From Variovorax sp. 54 (GTDB taxonomy: Bacteria; Pseudomonadota; Gammaproteobacteria; Burkholderiales; Burkholderiaceae_C), in NCBI RefSeq assembly GCF_002754375.1, contig NZ_PEFF01000001.1, positions 496,001-560,000 of the forward strand: a stretch of DNA of 64,000 nt. Direction: 5' to 3'. Of this stretch, positions 30,096 through 39,170 are shown one piece after another (positions within the stretch are counted from its first letter, which is position 1; each line of letters opens with the position of its first letter). The notes below the pieces were generated by a model. That model saw only the letters and a program-made list of their open reading frames with translations. It searched no databases and was not told the DNA's origin. The translations under genes were made by a program, and so were the position numbers.

Positions 30096-31229
30096 TCAGT
30101 TCGAACGCAAGCGCAGCAACTTGCCGTCGGACTCGTCGGTGAGCACGTAGAGCAATCCGTCCGGCGCTTGCTTCACATCGCGGATGCGGGCCCGGCCGTC
30201 GGCCAGCAGCTTGTGCTCGGCGACGACCTTGTCGTCCTTCAGTTCGATGCGATCAAGGTAGCCGAACTTCAGCGAGCCCACGAAGAGGTTGCCCTTCCAG
30301 GCGGCGCCATAGCGGTCGCTGGTCAGGAAGGCCATGCCCGAAGGCGCGATCGACGGCACCCAGTAGTGCAGCGGCTGTTCCATGCCGTCCTTGCGGGTGA
30401 TGCCCTCGCCGATCTTGCCGCCGCCGTAGTTCTCGCCGTAGGTGATCACCGGCCAGCCATGGTTGACGCCGGCGCGCGGGATGTTGATTTCGTCGCCGCC
30501 CTGCGGGCCGTGCTCAGTCATCCAGAAGCGGCCGTCAGGCGCGAGCGTCGCGCCTTGGCTGTTGCGGTGGCCGTAGCTCCAGATCTCGGGCAGCGCGCCC
30601 GCCTTGCCGACGAAGGGGTTGTCTTTCGGCACGCTGCCGTCCTTGGCGATGCGCACCACCTTGCCGTGGTGGTTGTCGAGCGTCTGCGCGTCTTCCTTGC
30701 GGCTGAAGCGGTCGCCGAGCGTGAGGAACAGATTCCCGTCGCGGGCCTCGACGATGCGGCAGCCGAAGTGCGCGCGGCTCGCGACCTTGGGCTTCTGGCT
30801 GAAGATGACCTTCAATGCTTCCAGCTTCGTGCCGTCGGCCGACAGGCGGGCGCGTGCAAGCGCGGTGCTGTTGGCCGATCCACCGCCCGCCTCGGGTTCC
30901 GAGTAGCAGAAGTACAGGGTGCGGTTCTGCGCGAAGCCGCTGTCGGCCAGCACGTCGAGCAACCCGCCCTGCCCGCCCGCCGCGACGGGCGGCAGGCCCT
31001 GGATCGGTGCGCCCAGCTTGCCGTCCGCCGCCACCAGGCGCAGGCGGCCCGGCTTTTCGGTGACCACGAAACGCCCCTCCGGCAGGAAGGCGACGCCCCA
31101 GGGGTTCTCAAGACCGGAGGCGACGGTTTCGGCACGCACCTGCGCCATGGCCGCGCCAGCCAGGCCACAACCCGCGAGCACCACGAGGCTTCCCAGGGAG
31201 CGACGAAAGAAGAAATTTCGCAAGTTCAT
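30096..31229 (-). CDS. Periplasmic PQQ-dependent sugar dehydrogenase (YliI/Asd type)
   Basis: This 377-residue soluble beta-propeller protein of the GdhB/YliI family oxidises aldoses using PQQ in the periplasm. The signal peptide starts at MNLRNFFFRR and is cleaved near AAMAQ. Family features include GLENPWGVAFLPEGRFVVTE, the NPWG motif region, LTLGDRF, the active-site-like LDNHHGKVVRI segment, and EHGPQGGDEINIPRAGVNHG near the substrate pocket. The chosen ATG has AGGAA about 7 bases before it; a longer frame exists but would hide the signal peptide. No PQQ biosynthesis genes are visible. Confidence 0.9.
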   Translation of the reverse strand: MNLRNFFFRRSLGSLVVLAGCGLAGAAMAQVRAETVASGLENPWGVAFLPEGRFVVTEKPGRLRLVAADGKLGAPIQGLPPVAAGGQGGLLDVLADSGFAQNRTLYFCYSEPEAGGGSANSTALARARLSADGTKLEALKVIFSQKPKVASRAHFGCRIVEARDGNLFLTLGDRFSRKEDAQTLDNHHGKVVRIAKDGSVPKDNPFVGKAGALPEIWSYGHRNSQGATLAPDGRFWMTEHGPQGGDEINIPRAGVNHGWPVITYGENYGGGKIGEGITRKDGMEQPLHYWVPSIAPSGMAFLTSDRYGAAWKGNLFVGSLKFGYLDRIELKDDKVVAEHKLLADGRARIRDVKQAPDGLLYVLTDESDGKLLRLRSN

Positions 31230-31281
31230 GAAGATTTCCTGAATTTGAGGCCACCTTGACAACAAATGGAACGCATATGTC

Positions 31282-31302
31282 GACTTTTAAGACTTCAAAG
31301 TC
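31282..31302. repeat. Inverted repeat between the sugar dehydrogenase and NlpC/P60 genes
   Basis: GACTTT (31282-31287) and AAAGTC (31297-31302) form a 6-base inverted repeat around a 9-base spacer, which itself contains another GACTT. The repeat lies about 50 bases before the sugar dehydrogenase start on the minus strand, inside the AT-richer 241-base divergent gap (31230-31470). It could be an operator; no regulator gene is adjacent. Confidence 0.35.
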
Positions 31303-31434
31303 ATATCGACCGAGGCGTTTACATTCGAATCCTTATGCCGCATAAACGTTCACCGTTACATTTTTTCTTCCGACGGATCGAAAAAGTTCATGTAAATCAA
31401 TGGTTTACGCACGCATTCAACAATTCAGATTAAA

Positions 31435-31463
31435 TTGACATAACTGCGCGTCATCAATATCCT
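31435..31463 (+). promoter_or_regulatory. Sigma-70 type promoter for the NlpC/P60 gene, predicting a leaderless mRNA
   Basis: TTGACA (31435-31440, perfect -35) is followed after exactly 17 bases by TATCCT (31458-31463, 4 of 6). Transcription would start about 7 bases later, at or within a base or two of the ATG at 31471. There is no Shine-Dalgarno sequence before that ATG, consistent with a leaderless message. The start codon itself is secure because the signal peptide begins there. Confidence 0.6.
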
Positions 31464-31470
31464 ACGCGCC

Positions 31471-32046
31471 ATGCGTTTTTTCGTCCTACCCGTATCCCTC
31501 CTGTTCGCCGTGGCCGTCCACGCCGCCCCCCAACAACAGGATCGGTCGGATGAGATGGACCGAATCCTTGTAGAACGCGGCCTGGTCGGCCAGTTCCATC
31601 AGGTTCGCCAGACCGTCGCAGAGCGCACGTCCGACCTCGTCGTAACCGCCATCGGTTTCCTCGGCGTTCCCTACCGCCGCGGCGGCAACACCGCCGAATC
31701 GGGCTTCGACTGCAGCGGCTTCGTCCGCGCCATGTACAACCAGACGGTGGGTCACGTGCTCCCGCGCCGCGCCGAAGAGCAAGCCGCCGCCACCGAAAAG
31801 ATCGACCGCAGCCAGCTCAAGCCCGGCGACCTCGTGTTCTTCAACACCATGCGCCGCACCTTCAGCCACGTCGGCATCTACGTCGGCGAAGGCAAGTTCA
31901 TCCACTCGCCCCGCTCCGGCGCCCAGGTCCGTGTGGAAGACATGAACGGCAGCTACTGGCAGCGTCGCTTCGACGGCGCCCGCCGCGTGCTCAGCGGCCA
32001 GGGCGACGAGGTCAAGGCTGCGGCCATGGCCAACGCCAGCGACTGA
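31471..32046 (+). CDS. Secreted NlpC/P60 cell-wall peptidase
   Basis: This peptidoglycan endopeptidase-type protein has 191 residues and a signal peptide (MRFFVLPVSLLFAVAVHAA). The NlpC/P60 catalytic triad is visible: Cys 81 in FDCSGFVRAMY, His 133 in FSHVGIYVGEGKF, and His 145 in IHSPRSGAQVRV. The usual SLKPGDLVFF-type segment reads QLKPGDLVFFNT. The N-terminal 45 residues after the signal are charged and probably form a helix. It likely cleaves peptide stems in the periplasm. A strong terminator follows. Confidence 0.92.
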   Translation: MRFFVLPVSLLFAVAVHAAPQQQDRSDEMDRILVERGLVGQFHQVRQTVAERTSDLVVTAIGFLGVPYRRGGNTAESGFDCSGFVRAMYNQTVGHVLPRRAEEQAAATEKIDRSQLKPGDLVFFNTMRRTFSHVGIYVGEGKFIHSPRSGAQVRVEDMNGSYWQRRFDGARRVLSGQGDEVKAAAMANASD

Positions 32047-32069
32047 TTCGATTTCCCGAATCCAGAACG

Positions 32070-32098
32070 AAAAAAATCCCGCCGCGGCGGGATTTTTT
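32070..32098. terminator. Bidirectional rho-independent terminator
   Basis: A perfect palindrome with core ATCCCGCC-GC-GGCGGGAT (32076-32093) has an A-run before it and a T-run after it. It can therefore terminate transcription from both sides: the NlpC/P60 gene on the plus strand, and the pyruvate dehydrogenase operon, whose last gene ends at 32143 on the minus strand. This is the cleanest terminator in the window. Confidence 0.9.
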
Positions 32099-32142
32099 GT
32101 GGGCGCTCGATAGCGCCTTGATGGCGCCGTAGCGCCTATCGA

Positions 32143-33960
32143 TCAGGCCGCCTTCTTCGCCGGCGGCAGGTCGGTACACGTCCCGTGCGCCACTTCCGCC
32201 GCCATGCCGATGCTTTCGCCCAGCGTCGGGTGCGGGTGGATGGTCTTGCCGATGTCGATCTCGTCTGCGCCCATTTCGATGGCCAGCGCGATCTCGCCGA
32301 TCATGTCGCCCGCGTGCGTGCCGACGATGCCGCCGCCCAGGATGCGGTGCGTCTCGGCGTCGAACAGCAGCTTGGTGAAGCCCTCGTCGCGGCCGTTGGC
32401 GATGGCGCGGCCCGACGCGGTCCACGGGAAGTGGCCCTTCTTGACCTTGATGCCTTCGGCCTTCGCCTGGTCTTCCGTGAGGCCGACCCATGCCACCTCG
32501 GGGTCGGTGTAGGCCACGCTCGGGATCACGCGGGCGTTGAACGCGGCGCTGGACAGCTCCTTGTCACCCTTCTGCTCACCGGCGATCACCTCAGCCGCCA
32601 CATGCGCTTCATGCACCGCCTTGTGCGCCAGCATGGGCTGGCCCACGATGTCGCCGATGGCGAAGATGTGCGGCACGTTGGTGCGCATCTGGATGTCGAC
32701 CGGAATGAAGCCGCGATCGCTCACCGCGATGCCGGCCTTCTCGGCGCCGATCTTCTTGCCGTTCGGGCTGCGGCCCACGGCCTGCAGCACCAGGTCGTAC
32801 ACCTGCGGCTCCTTCGGCGCGTTCTCGCCCTCGAAGGTGATCTTGATGCCCTCTTTCGTGGCTTCGGCGCCGACCGTCTTGGTCTTGAGCATGATGTTGT
32901 CGAAGCGCGGCGCGTTCATCTTCTGCCAGACCTTGACGAGGTCGCGGTCGGCGCCCTGCATCAGGCCGTCGAGCATCTCGACCACATCGAGGCGTGCGCC
33001 CAGCGTCGAGTACACGGTGCCCATTTCGAGGCCGATGATGCCGCCGCCCAGGATCAGCATGCGCTTGGGGTCGGTGCCCATCTCGAGCGCGCCGGTGGAG
33101 TCGACCACGCGCGGGTCCTTCGGCATGAACGGCAGGCTCACCGACTGCGAGCCGGCCGCGATGATGGCGTTGCGGAACTTGACGGTCTGCTTCTTGCCGG
33201 TCGTGTCCCAACTCGTGCCCGACGTCTCTTCGACTTCCAGGTGGTACGGATCGATGAAGTTGCCCACGCCGCGCAGCACCGTCACCTTGCGCATCTTGGC
33301 CATGGCCGTGAGGCCGCCGGTGAGCTTGCCCACCACCTTGTTCTTGTGGCCGAGCAGCTTGGCGCGATCGACCGTGGGCGCGGCGAAGCTCACGCCCAGG
33401 TCGGCGAAGTGCTTGACCTCGTCCATGACAGACGCCACGTGCAGCAGCGCCTTCGAGGGGATGCAACCCACGTTCAGGCACACGCCGCCGAGCGTGGCGT
33501 AGCGTTCGATCAGCACGACCTTCAGGCCGAGGTCGGCCGCGCGGAAGGCGGCCGAGTAGCCGCCGGGGCCGGCGCCGAGCACGACCACGTCGCATTCGAC
33601 ATCGACCTTGCCGCCGTAGCTGGACGCCGCCACGGGCGCCGCCGGTGCAGCCGCCTTGGGCGCGGGCGCTGCGGCCGCTGCAGGTGCCGGCGCTGCAGCA
33701 GCCGGCGCAGGCGCGGCGGCCCCGTCGACTTCGAGCGTCAGCACGACCGAACCTTGCTTGACCTTGTCGCCGACCTTCACGGCCAGCGACTTCACTACGC
33801 CGGCTGCCGACGACGGGATTTCCATCGAGGCCTTGTCCGATTCGACCGTGATGAGCGACTGCTCGGCCTTGACCGTGTCACCGACGTTGACCAGCACCTC
33901 GATCACCGCGACTTCGTCGAAGTCGCCGATGTCCGGCACCTTGATGTGTTGTTCGCTCAT
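32143..33960 (-). CDS. lpdA: Dihydrolipoyl dehydrogenase with N-terminal lipoyl domain (pyruvate dehydrogenase E3)
   Basis: This is the E3 of the pyruvate dehydrogenase complex in a 605-residue form carrying its own lipoyl domain. Residues 1-77 are a biotinyl/lipoyl domain with the lipoylated Lys in [14 protein letters not shown]. An Ala/Pro linker follows, and the flavoprotein part begins at about 122 ([20 protein letters not shown]). It has the redox disulphide in [16 protein letters not shown] and the C-terminal His motif [12 protein letters not shown]. Fusion of a lipoyl domain to E3 is known in several beta-proteobacteria and Neisseria. The ATG overlaps the stop of the HslV-like gene (ATGA). 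The lipoyl part is nearly identical at DNA level to the two aceF lipoyl domains. Confidence 0.95.
   Translation of the reverse strand: MSEQHIKVPDIGDFDEVAVIEVLVNVGDTVKAEQSLITVESDKASMEIPSSAAGVVKSLAVKVGDKVKQGSVVLTLEVDGAAAPAPAAAAPAPAAAAAPAPKAAAPAAPVAASSYGGKVDVECDVVVLGAGPGGYSAAFRAADLGLKVVLIERYATLGGVCLNVGCIPSKALLHVASVMDEVKHFADLGVSFAAPTVDRAKLLGHKNKVVGKLTGGLTAMAKMRKVTVLRGVGNFIDPYHLEVEETSGTSWDTTGKKQTVKFRNAIIAAGSQSVSLPFMPKDPRVVDSTGALEMGTDPKRMLILGGGIIGLEMGTVYSTLGARLDVVEMLDGLMQGADRDLVKVWQKMNAPRFDNIMLKTKTVGAEATKEGIKITFEGENAPKEPQVYDLVLQAVGRSPNGKKIGAEKAGIAVSDRGFIPVDIQMRTNVPHIFAIGDIVGQPMLAHKAVHEAHVAAEVIAGEQKGDKELSSAAFNARVIPSVAYTDPEVAWVGLTEDQAKAEGIKVKKGHFPWTASGRAIANGRDEGFTKLLFDAETHRILGGGIVGTHAGDMIGEIALAIEMGADEIDIGKTIHPHPTLGESIGMAAEVAHGTCTDLPPAKKAA
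33809..33957 (-). repeat. Lipoyl-module DNA repeat, copy in lpdA
   Basis: About 149 bases encoding the lipoyl domain of lpdA are nearly identical to stretches in aceF at about 35712-35850 and 36058-36204. Long exact runs are shared with the outer aceF copy, for example GACGACGGGATTTCCATCGA. Similarity extends to synonymous positions, so it is stronger than protein conservation alone requires. Confidence 0.8.
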
Positions 33961-34550
33961 TTGGACACTTTCAGTTTGAGTGTGAGAACGTCGGCCGGCA
34001 GGGCCGAATTGCGATCGAATTCGCAGGCGGCGGCGATGCCCGCCTCCGCCACGTCGCGCGCGTTGCGCGACTTGTTGTCATAGGCCGCGTGCATGGCGCC
34101 GAGCGCGAAGCTGCGTCCCGAGCCGATGGCCCAGTACTGCTTGAACTCGAACACCTCGCGGTAGCTGTAGATGCCGTAGATGCCGCTCGGGTTGGCCAGC
34201 AGCATCGTGAACTGGCTCGACTCGTAGGGCTCGTGTTCGTCTTCCTTGGTCTGCATGAAGAACGAGTCCTTCAGCACCGGATGCAGCCGCGTGAAGGTGT
34301 GAAACACCTCGTGCTTGCTGCCGAACTGCAGCGCCTCGCGCGGCTGGGCGGCCAGCGCATGCTGGAGCACCAGCTGGTGCGCGGCGGCGCCCGCCACCGC
34401 GAACAGGCTCTGGCCCGCGGCATCCTCGACGGTGAAGATCTTCTGGTTCGCTTCGGCGTTGTGCGACATGCGCGTGTCGCCGAAGGTCACCAGCGAATCC
34501 GCCGCCATCGTGACCTGGCCACCCTTTCGGACGGCCACTACGGTGGTCAT
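33957..34550 (-). CDS. HslV-like Ntn-hydrolase (proteasome-type peptidase) in the pyruvate dehydrogenase operon
   Basis: The 197-residue protein begins [20 protein letters not shown], like HslV/ClpQ, where removal of Met exposes the catalytic Thr (here Thr 2). The strand pattern [16 protein letters not shown], the [13 protein letters not shown] segment, and the Gly-Ser-Gly region [18 protein letters not shown] resemble the proteasome beta fold. The family is assigned on these patterns only. No hslU ATPase lies nearby. The gene overlaps aceF upstream and lpdA downstream by four bases each (ATGA), so its translation is locked into the operon. It may trim or turn over complex components, or may have lost peptidase activity; neither is shown. 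Confidence 0.8.
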   Translation of the reverse strand: MTTVVAVRKGGQVTMAADSLVTFGDTRMSHNAEANQKIFTVEDAAGQSLFAVAGAAAHQLVLQHALAAQPREALQFGSKHEVFHTFTRLHPVLKDSFFMQTKEDEHEPYESSQFTMLLANPSGIYGIYSYREVFEFKQYWAIGSGRSFALGAMHAAYDNKSRNARDVAEAGIAAACEFDRNSALPADVLTLKLKVSK

Positions 34551-36208
34551 AGCAGGATTCGACGGTAGTCCGCGAGCACCTGGCCCAGGTAGGCGTTGAA
34601 ACGCGCAGCCAGGGCGCCATCGATCACGCGGTGGTCGTACGACAGCGACAGCGGCAGCGTGAGACGCGGTACGAACTGCTTGCCGTCCCACACCGGCTTC
34701 ATCTGACCCTTGGAGAGGCCGAGGATGGCCACTTCGGGGGCGTTGATGATGGGCGTGAAGTGCGTGCCGCCGATGCCGCCGAGCGAGCTGATCGACATGC
34801 AACCGCCCTGCATGTCGGCCGAGCCGAGCTTGCCGTCGCGCGCCTTCTTGGCGAGTTCGCCCATCTCGGCGCTGATCTGCAGGATGCCCTTCTTGTCGGC
34901 GTCTTTCAGCACCGGCACCACGAGCCCGTTGGGCGTGTCGGCCGCGAAGCCGATGTTGTAGTACTGCTTGTAGACGAGCTGGTCGCCGTCGAGGCTGGCG
35001 TTGAAGTCGGGGAATTTCTTCAGCGCCGCCACCACCGCCTTGATCACGAAGGCCAGCATCGTGACCTTGACGCCCGACTTCTCGTTCTCCTTGTTGGTGG
35101 AGACGCGGAAGGCTTCGAGCTCGGTGATGTCGGCTTCGTCGTTGTTGGTGACGTGCGGAATCATCACCCAGTTGCGGTGCAGGTTCGCGCCGCTGAGCTT
35201 CTTGATGCGCGACAGGTCCTTGCGCTCGACGGTGCCGAACTTCGTGAAGTCGACCTTGGGCCACGGAATGAGGCCCAGTGCCGCGCCGTCGCCACCACCA
35301 CCTGCCGGCGCCTTGGCCGCCGAGGCCTTGGTGCTGGCCTGGCCGCTCATCACGGCCTTGGTGAAGTTCTGGACGTCGTCCTGCGTGATGCGGCCCTTGA
35401 GGCCGGAACCCTTGACCTCTTCGAGCGGCACGCCGAGTTCGCGCGCGAACTTGCGCACCGAGGGCGAGGCATGCGGCAGGCTGCCGGTGGGGGCCGACGT
35501 CGGCTGGTGGGCCGGCGCAGCCGTTGCCGGTGCGGCGGCCGCCGGCGCAGGTGCGCTGGCGGTTGCAGCAGCGGGCGCAGCAGCCGCGGCCTGTGCCGGC
35601 GCCGATGCGGGTGCGGCAGCACCAGCGGCGCCTTCGAGCACCGCGATCAGGTCGCCGATGTTGACGGTGTCGCCCACCTTGACCTTGAGTTCCTTCAGCA
35701 CGCCGGCGCCCGACGACGGGATTTCCATCGAGGCCTTGTCCGACTCGACCGTGATCAGCGACTGCTCGGCGGCGATGGTGTCACCCACCTTCACGAGCAA
35801 TTCGATGACCGCGACATCCTTGAAGTCGCCGATGTCCGGCACCTTGATGTCGACCGGACCCGATGCAGCCGGTGCGGCTGCGGGTGCAGCAGCCACCGGT
35901 GCAGGCGCTGCGGCAGCGGGTGCCGCGGCAGCAGGCGCAGCGGCCGGTGCCGGGGCGGCGGCAGCCGCGCCCTCGGCCTCGACCACCAGCACCACCGAGC
36001 CTTGCTTCACCTTGTCGCCCACGGCGATCTTGATTTCCTTGACCACACCGGCCGTGGACGACGGGATTTCCATCGACGCCTTGTCCGATTCGACCGTGAT
36101 GAGCGACTGCTCGGCCTTGACCGTGTCGCCCACCTTCACGAGCACCTCGATCACCGCGACTTCATCGAAGTCGCCGATGTCGGGCACTTTCACTTCCACT
36201 GCTGCCAT
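34547..36208 (-). CDS. aceF: Dihydrolipoyl acetyltransferase (E2 of pyruvate dehydrogenase), two lipoyl domains
   Basis: This is the E2 core of the pyruvate dehydrogenase complex, 553 residues from the ATG at 36208. The lipoyl domain at 1-77 has its Lys at residue 43; a second lipoyl domain at about 118-195 has its Lys near 158. Both sit in an identical [14 protein letters not shown] context. Ala/Pro linkers separate them. The peripheral-subunit-binding domain is near [20 protein letters not shown], and the acetyltransferase active site is in [19 protein letters not shown]. The stop overlaps the HslV-like gene. It follows aceE by about 50 bases. Confidence 0.96.
   Translation of the reverse strand: MAAVEVKVPDIGDFDEVAVIEVLVKVGDTVKAEQSLITVESDKASMEIPSSTAGVVKEIKIAVGDKVKQGSVVLVVEAEGAAAAAPAPAAAPAAAAPAAAAPAPVAAAPAAAPAASGPVDIKVPDIGDFKDVAVIELLVKVGDTIAAEQSLITVESDKASMEIPSSGAGVLKELKVKVGDTVNIGDLIAVLEGAAGAAAPASAPAQAAAAAPAAATASAPAPAAAAPATAAPAHQPTSAPTGSLPHASPSVRKFARELGVPLEEVKGSGLKGRITQDDVQNFTKAVMSGQASTKASAAKAPAGGGGDGAALGLIPWPKVDFTKFGTVERKDLSRIKKLSGANLHRNWVMIPHVTNNDEADITELEAFRVSTNKENEKSGVKVTMLAFVIKAVVAALKKFPDFNASLDGDQLVYKQYYNIGFAADTPNGLVVPVLKDADKKGILQISAEMGELAKKARDGKLGSADMQGGCMSISSLGGIGGTHFTPIINAPEVAILGLSKGQMKPVWDGKQFVPRLTLPLSLSYDHRVIDGALAARFNAYLGQVLADYRRILL
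35712..35850 (-). repeat. Lipoyl-module DNA repeat, inner copy in aceF
   Basis: This is the second (inner) lipoyl domain of aceF. It shares the block around GGGATTTCCATCGAGGCCTT with the lpdA copy and diverges more from the outer aceF copy around 35770-35800, where Ala and Ile replace Lys-Ala residues (TIAAEQ instead of TVKAEQ). Confidence 0.8.
36058..36204 (-). repeat. Lipoyl-module DNA repeat, outer copy in aceF
   Basis: This is the first (N-terminal) lipoyl domain of aceF. It is closest to the lpdA copy: CCGATTCGACCGTGATGAGC and CGACTGCTCGGCCTTGACCG are shared exactly between the two genes about 2.2 kb apart. Confidence 0.8.
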
Positions 36209-36257
36209 ATCGTTGTCTCCCGCCGTCAGGCGCCGTTCGTTCGTTGGTTGTTGATGT

Positions 36258-38987
36258 TCAAGCGTAGAGCGGGTTGACCTTGTCGACATTGATGCCGTAC
36301 TTCTTGATCGCTTCCACCACCTTGGCCACCGGCACGGTGCCATCTTCGCTCAGCGCCTTGAGCGCGGCCACCACGATGTAGTGACGATTGATTTCAAAGT
36401 GCTCGCGTAGCTTGGCGCGGAAGTCGCTGCGACCGAAACCGTCGGTGCCCAGCACCTTGTAGGTGCGACCCTTCGGCACGAACGGACGGATCTGCTCGGC
36501 GTAGGCCTTCATGTAGTCGGTCGACGCGACCACCGGGCCGGTCGTGGCACCGAGCTGCTCGGCCACGAAGGGCACGCGCGGCGTCTGGTCGGGGTGCAGC
36601 AGGTTCCAGCGGTCGGCGTCCTGGCCGTCGCGGGTCAGCTCGTTGAAGCTCGGGCAGCTCCACACCGAAGCCGACACGCCCCACTCTTTCTCGAGCAGTT
36701 CTTGCGCAGCAAAGCTCTCGCGCAGGATGGTGCCGCTACCGAGCAGTTGCACGGTCGGCGCTTCTTTCGCACCCTTGGCGGCCTTGACCACCGGGCCCTG
36801 CTTGGACAGGTACATGCCCTTGATGATCTGCTCTTCGGTGCCGGGCTGCAGGCCGGGCATCGCGTAGTTTTCGTTGAGCAGCGTCAGGTAGTAATAGACG
36901 TTGTCCTGCTTCTCGACCATGCGCTTCAAGCCGTGGTGCAGGATCACGCCGACTTCGTGCGCGAAGGTCGGGTCGTAGCTCACGCAGTTCGGGATGGTGT
37001 TGGCCAGGATGTGGCTGTGACCATCTTCGTGCTGCAGGCCTTCGCCGTTCAGCGTGGTGCGTCCCGAGGTGCCGCCCAGCAGGAAGCCGCGGGCCTGCAT
37101 GTCGCCGGCCGCCCAGGCCAGGTCGCCGATGCGCTGGAAGCCGAACATCGAGTAGTACACGTAGAACGGCACCATGATGCGGTTGTTGGTGCTGTACGAC
37201 GTGGCCGCCGCGATCCAGCTGGACATGCCGCCGGCTTCGTTGATGCCCTCTTGCAGGATCTGGCCGGCCTTGTCTTCCTTGTAGTACATGACCTGGTCTT
37301 TATCGACCGGGGTGTACTGCTGACCGTGCGGGTTGTAGATGCCGATCTGGCGGAACAGGCCTTCCATGCCGAAGGTGCGGGCTTCGTCCACCAGGATGGG
37401 CACGACGCGCGGACCCAGGGCCTTGTCGCGCAGCAGCTGCGTGAGGAAGCGCACGTAGGCTTGCGTGGTCGAGATCTCGCGGCCTTCGGCCGTGGGCTCC
37501 ATCACCGACTTGAAGACATCGAGCGAGGGCACCGTGAAGCTCTCGTCGGCTTTGGTGCGGCGATGCGGAAGATAGCCGCCGAGGGCCTTGCGGCGCTCGT
37601 GCAGGTAACGCATTTCGGGCGTGTCGTCGGCCGGCTTGTAGAACGGCAGCTCGGCGATCTGGCTGTCGGGAATCGGGATGTTGAAGCGGTCGCGGAAGGC
37701 CTTGATGTCTTCGTCGCCGAGCTTCTTGGTCTGGTGGACCGTGTTCTTGCCTTCGCCGATCTTGCCCATGCCGAAGCCCTTGACGGTCTTGACGAGCAGC
37801 ACGGTGGGCTGGCGCTTGTGGTTCTGGGCGGCGTGGAAGGCGGCGTACACCTTCTGCGAATCGTGGCCGCCGCGCTGCAGGTTCCAGACCTCGTCGTCGG
37901 TCAGGTGTTCGACCATCTTCAGCGTGCGCGGATCGCGGCCGAAGAAGTTCTTGCGCACGTAGGCGCCGTCGTTGGCCTTGAACGACTGGTAGTCGCCGTC
38001 GTTGCACTCCATCATGATCTTGCGCAGCGCGCCGTCATGGTCCTTCTCGAGCAGGGCGTCCCAGCCCTTGCCCCAGATCAGCTTGATGACGTTCCAGTTG
38101 GCGCCGCGGAACTCGCCTTCGAGCTCCTGGATGATCTTGCCGTTGCCGCGCACCGGGCCGTCCAGGCGCTGCAGGTTGCAGTTGATGACGAAGATCAGGT
38201 TGTCGAGGTTCTCGCGTGCGGCCAGGCCGATGGCGCCGAGCGATTCGACTTCGTCCATTTCGCCGTCGCCGCAGAACACCCACACCTTGCGGTTCTCGGT
38301 GTCGGCGATGCCCCGGGCATGCAGGTACTTGAGGAAGCGCGCCTGGTAGATCGCCATCAGCGGGCCCAGGCCCATCGACACCGTGGGGAACTGCCAGAAC
38401 TCGGGCATCAGCTTGGGATGCGGGTAGCTCGACAGGCCCTTGCCGTCCACTTCCTGGCGGAAGTTGAGCAGCTGGTCTTCGGAAAGGCGGCCTTCGAGGT
38501 AGGCGCGGGCGTAGATGCCGGGCGACACGTGGCCCTGGATGTACAGCAGGTCGCCGCCGTGGTTCTCGCTCTCGGCGCGCCAGAAGTGGTTGAAGCCGGC
38601 GCCGAACATGCTGGCCAGCGAGGCAAAGGAGCCGATATGACCGCCGAGGTCACCGCCTTCGGGCGGGTGGATGCGGTTGGCCTTGACCACCATGGCCATG
38701 GCGTTCCAGCGCATGTAGGCGCGCAGGCGTTGTTCGATCTCGAGGTTGCCGGGGCTGCGGGCTTCCATGCCGGGCTCGATGGAGTTCACGTAGCCGGTGT
38801 TGGCCGAGAACGGCATGTCGACGCTGTTCTGGCGCGCATGTTCGAGCAGTTGTTCGAGCAGGAAGTGCGCCCGCTCGGGCCCCTCGCTCTGGATGACGGA
38901 AGACAGTGCATCCATCCATTCACGCGTTTCCTGGGCGTCCGCATCGTTTGCGGCCGAGCCGAACAGGTTCTCGGGATTTGCCGACAT
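36258..38987 (-). CDS. aceE: Pyruvate dehydrogenase E1 component (homodimeric type)
   Basis: This thiamine-diphosphate-dependent pyruvate decarboxylating subunit is 909 residues long, the length of the large homodimeric AceE. Features include the N-terminal [20 protein letters not shown], the H-containing [20 protein letters not shown] segment, the thiamine-binding [15 protein letters not shown] region [20 protein letters not shown] with the later [18 protein letters not shown], and the C-terminal transketolase-like domain ending [14 protein letters not shown]. It is the first gene of the aceE-aceF-HslV-like-lpdA operon and is divergent from the sensor kinase. Between the two start codons lie stacked inverted repeats. 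Confidence 0.97.
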   Translation of the reverse strand: MSANPENLFGSAANDADAQETREWMDALSSVIQSEGPERAHFLLEQLLEHARQNSVDMPFSANTGYVNSIEPGMEARSPGNLEIEQRLRAYMRWNAMAMVVKANRIHPPEGGDLGGHIGSFASLASMFGAGFNHFWRAESENHGGDLLYIQGHVSPGIYARAYLEGRLSEDQLLNFRQEVDGKGLSSYPHPKLMPEFWQFPTVSMGLGPLMAIYQARFLKYLHARGIADTENRKVWVFCGDGEMDEVESLGAIGLAARENLDNLIFVINCNLQRLDGPVRGNGKIIQELEGEFRGANWNVIKLIWGKGWDALLEKDHDGALRKIMMECNDGDYQSFKANDGAYVRKNFFGRDPRTLKMVEHLTDDEVWNLQRGGHDSQKVYAAFHAAQNHKRQPTVLLVKTVKGFGMGKIGEGKNTVHQTKKLGDEDIKAFRDRFNIPIPDSQIAELPFYKPADDTPEMRYLHERRKALGGYLPHRRTKADESFTVPSLDVFKSVMEPTAEGREISTTQAYVRFLTQLLRDKALGPRVVPILVDEARTFGMEGLFRQIGIYNPHGQQYTPVDKDQVMYYKEDKAGQILQEGINEAGGMSSWIAAATSYSTNNRIMVPFYVYYSMFGFQRIGDLAWAAGDMQARGFLLGGTSGRTTLNGEGLQHEDGHSHILANTIPNCVSYDPTFAHEVGVILHHGLKRMVEKQDNVYYYLTLLNENYAMPGLQPGTEEQIIKGMYLSKQGPVVKAAKGAKEAPTVQLLGSGTILRESFAAQELLEKEWGVSASVWSCPSFNELTRDGQDADRWNLLHPDQTPRVPFVAEQLGATTGPVVASTDYMKAYAEQIRPFVPKGRTYKVLGTDGFGRSDFRAKLREHFEINRHYIVVAALKALSEDGTVPVAKVVEAIKKYGINVDKVNPLYA

Positions 38988-39068
38988 GCTTGTCTCTCCT
39001 TTTAGGGCTGTGGCTGTAATTTAGTGCGCTGGGCACCGAGCGCGCCGGAGTTTCGCATAGAAGTTTCC

Positions 39069-39120
39069 CTATTTCAAATAGTGCTTGTTGATTTCTTATT
39101 ATGAAATATCAACGAAGCAC
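39069..39120. promoter_or_regulatory. Stacked palindromes and promoter-like boxes between aceE and the sensor kinase
   Basis: The 183-base divergent gap (38988-39170) carries two symmetrical elements side by side. The first is CTATTT-C-AAATAG at 39069-39081. The second is a longer inverted repeat at 39081-39120, with arms GTGCTTGTTGATTTC and GAAATATCAACGAAGCAC around TTATTAT; the right arm has three extra bases, so about 15 pairs form. A TATTAT at 39097-39102 (5 of 6 to -10) with TTCAAA 18 bases before it could be the kinase promoter. The opposite strand offers CATAAT for aceE. The site could bind a dimeric regulator of both units. Confidence 0.5.
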
Positions 39121-39170
39121 GTCTCTGGCAGGGCCTCTTCGCCGGGAGGGCCATCACCTAAACTCCGCGC

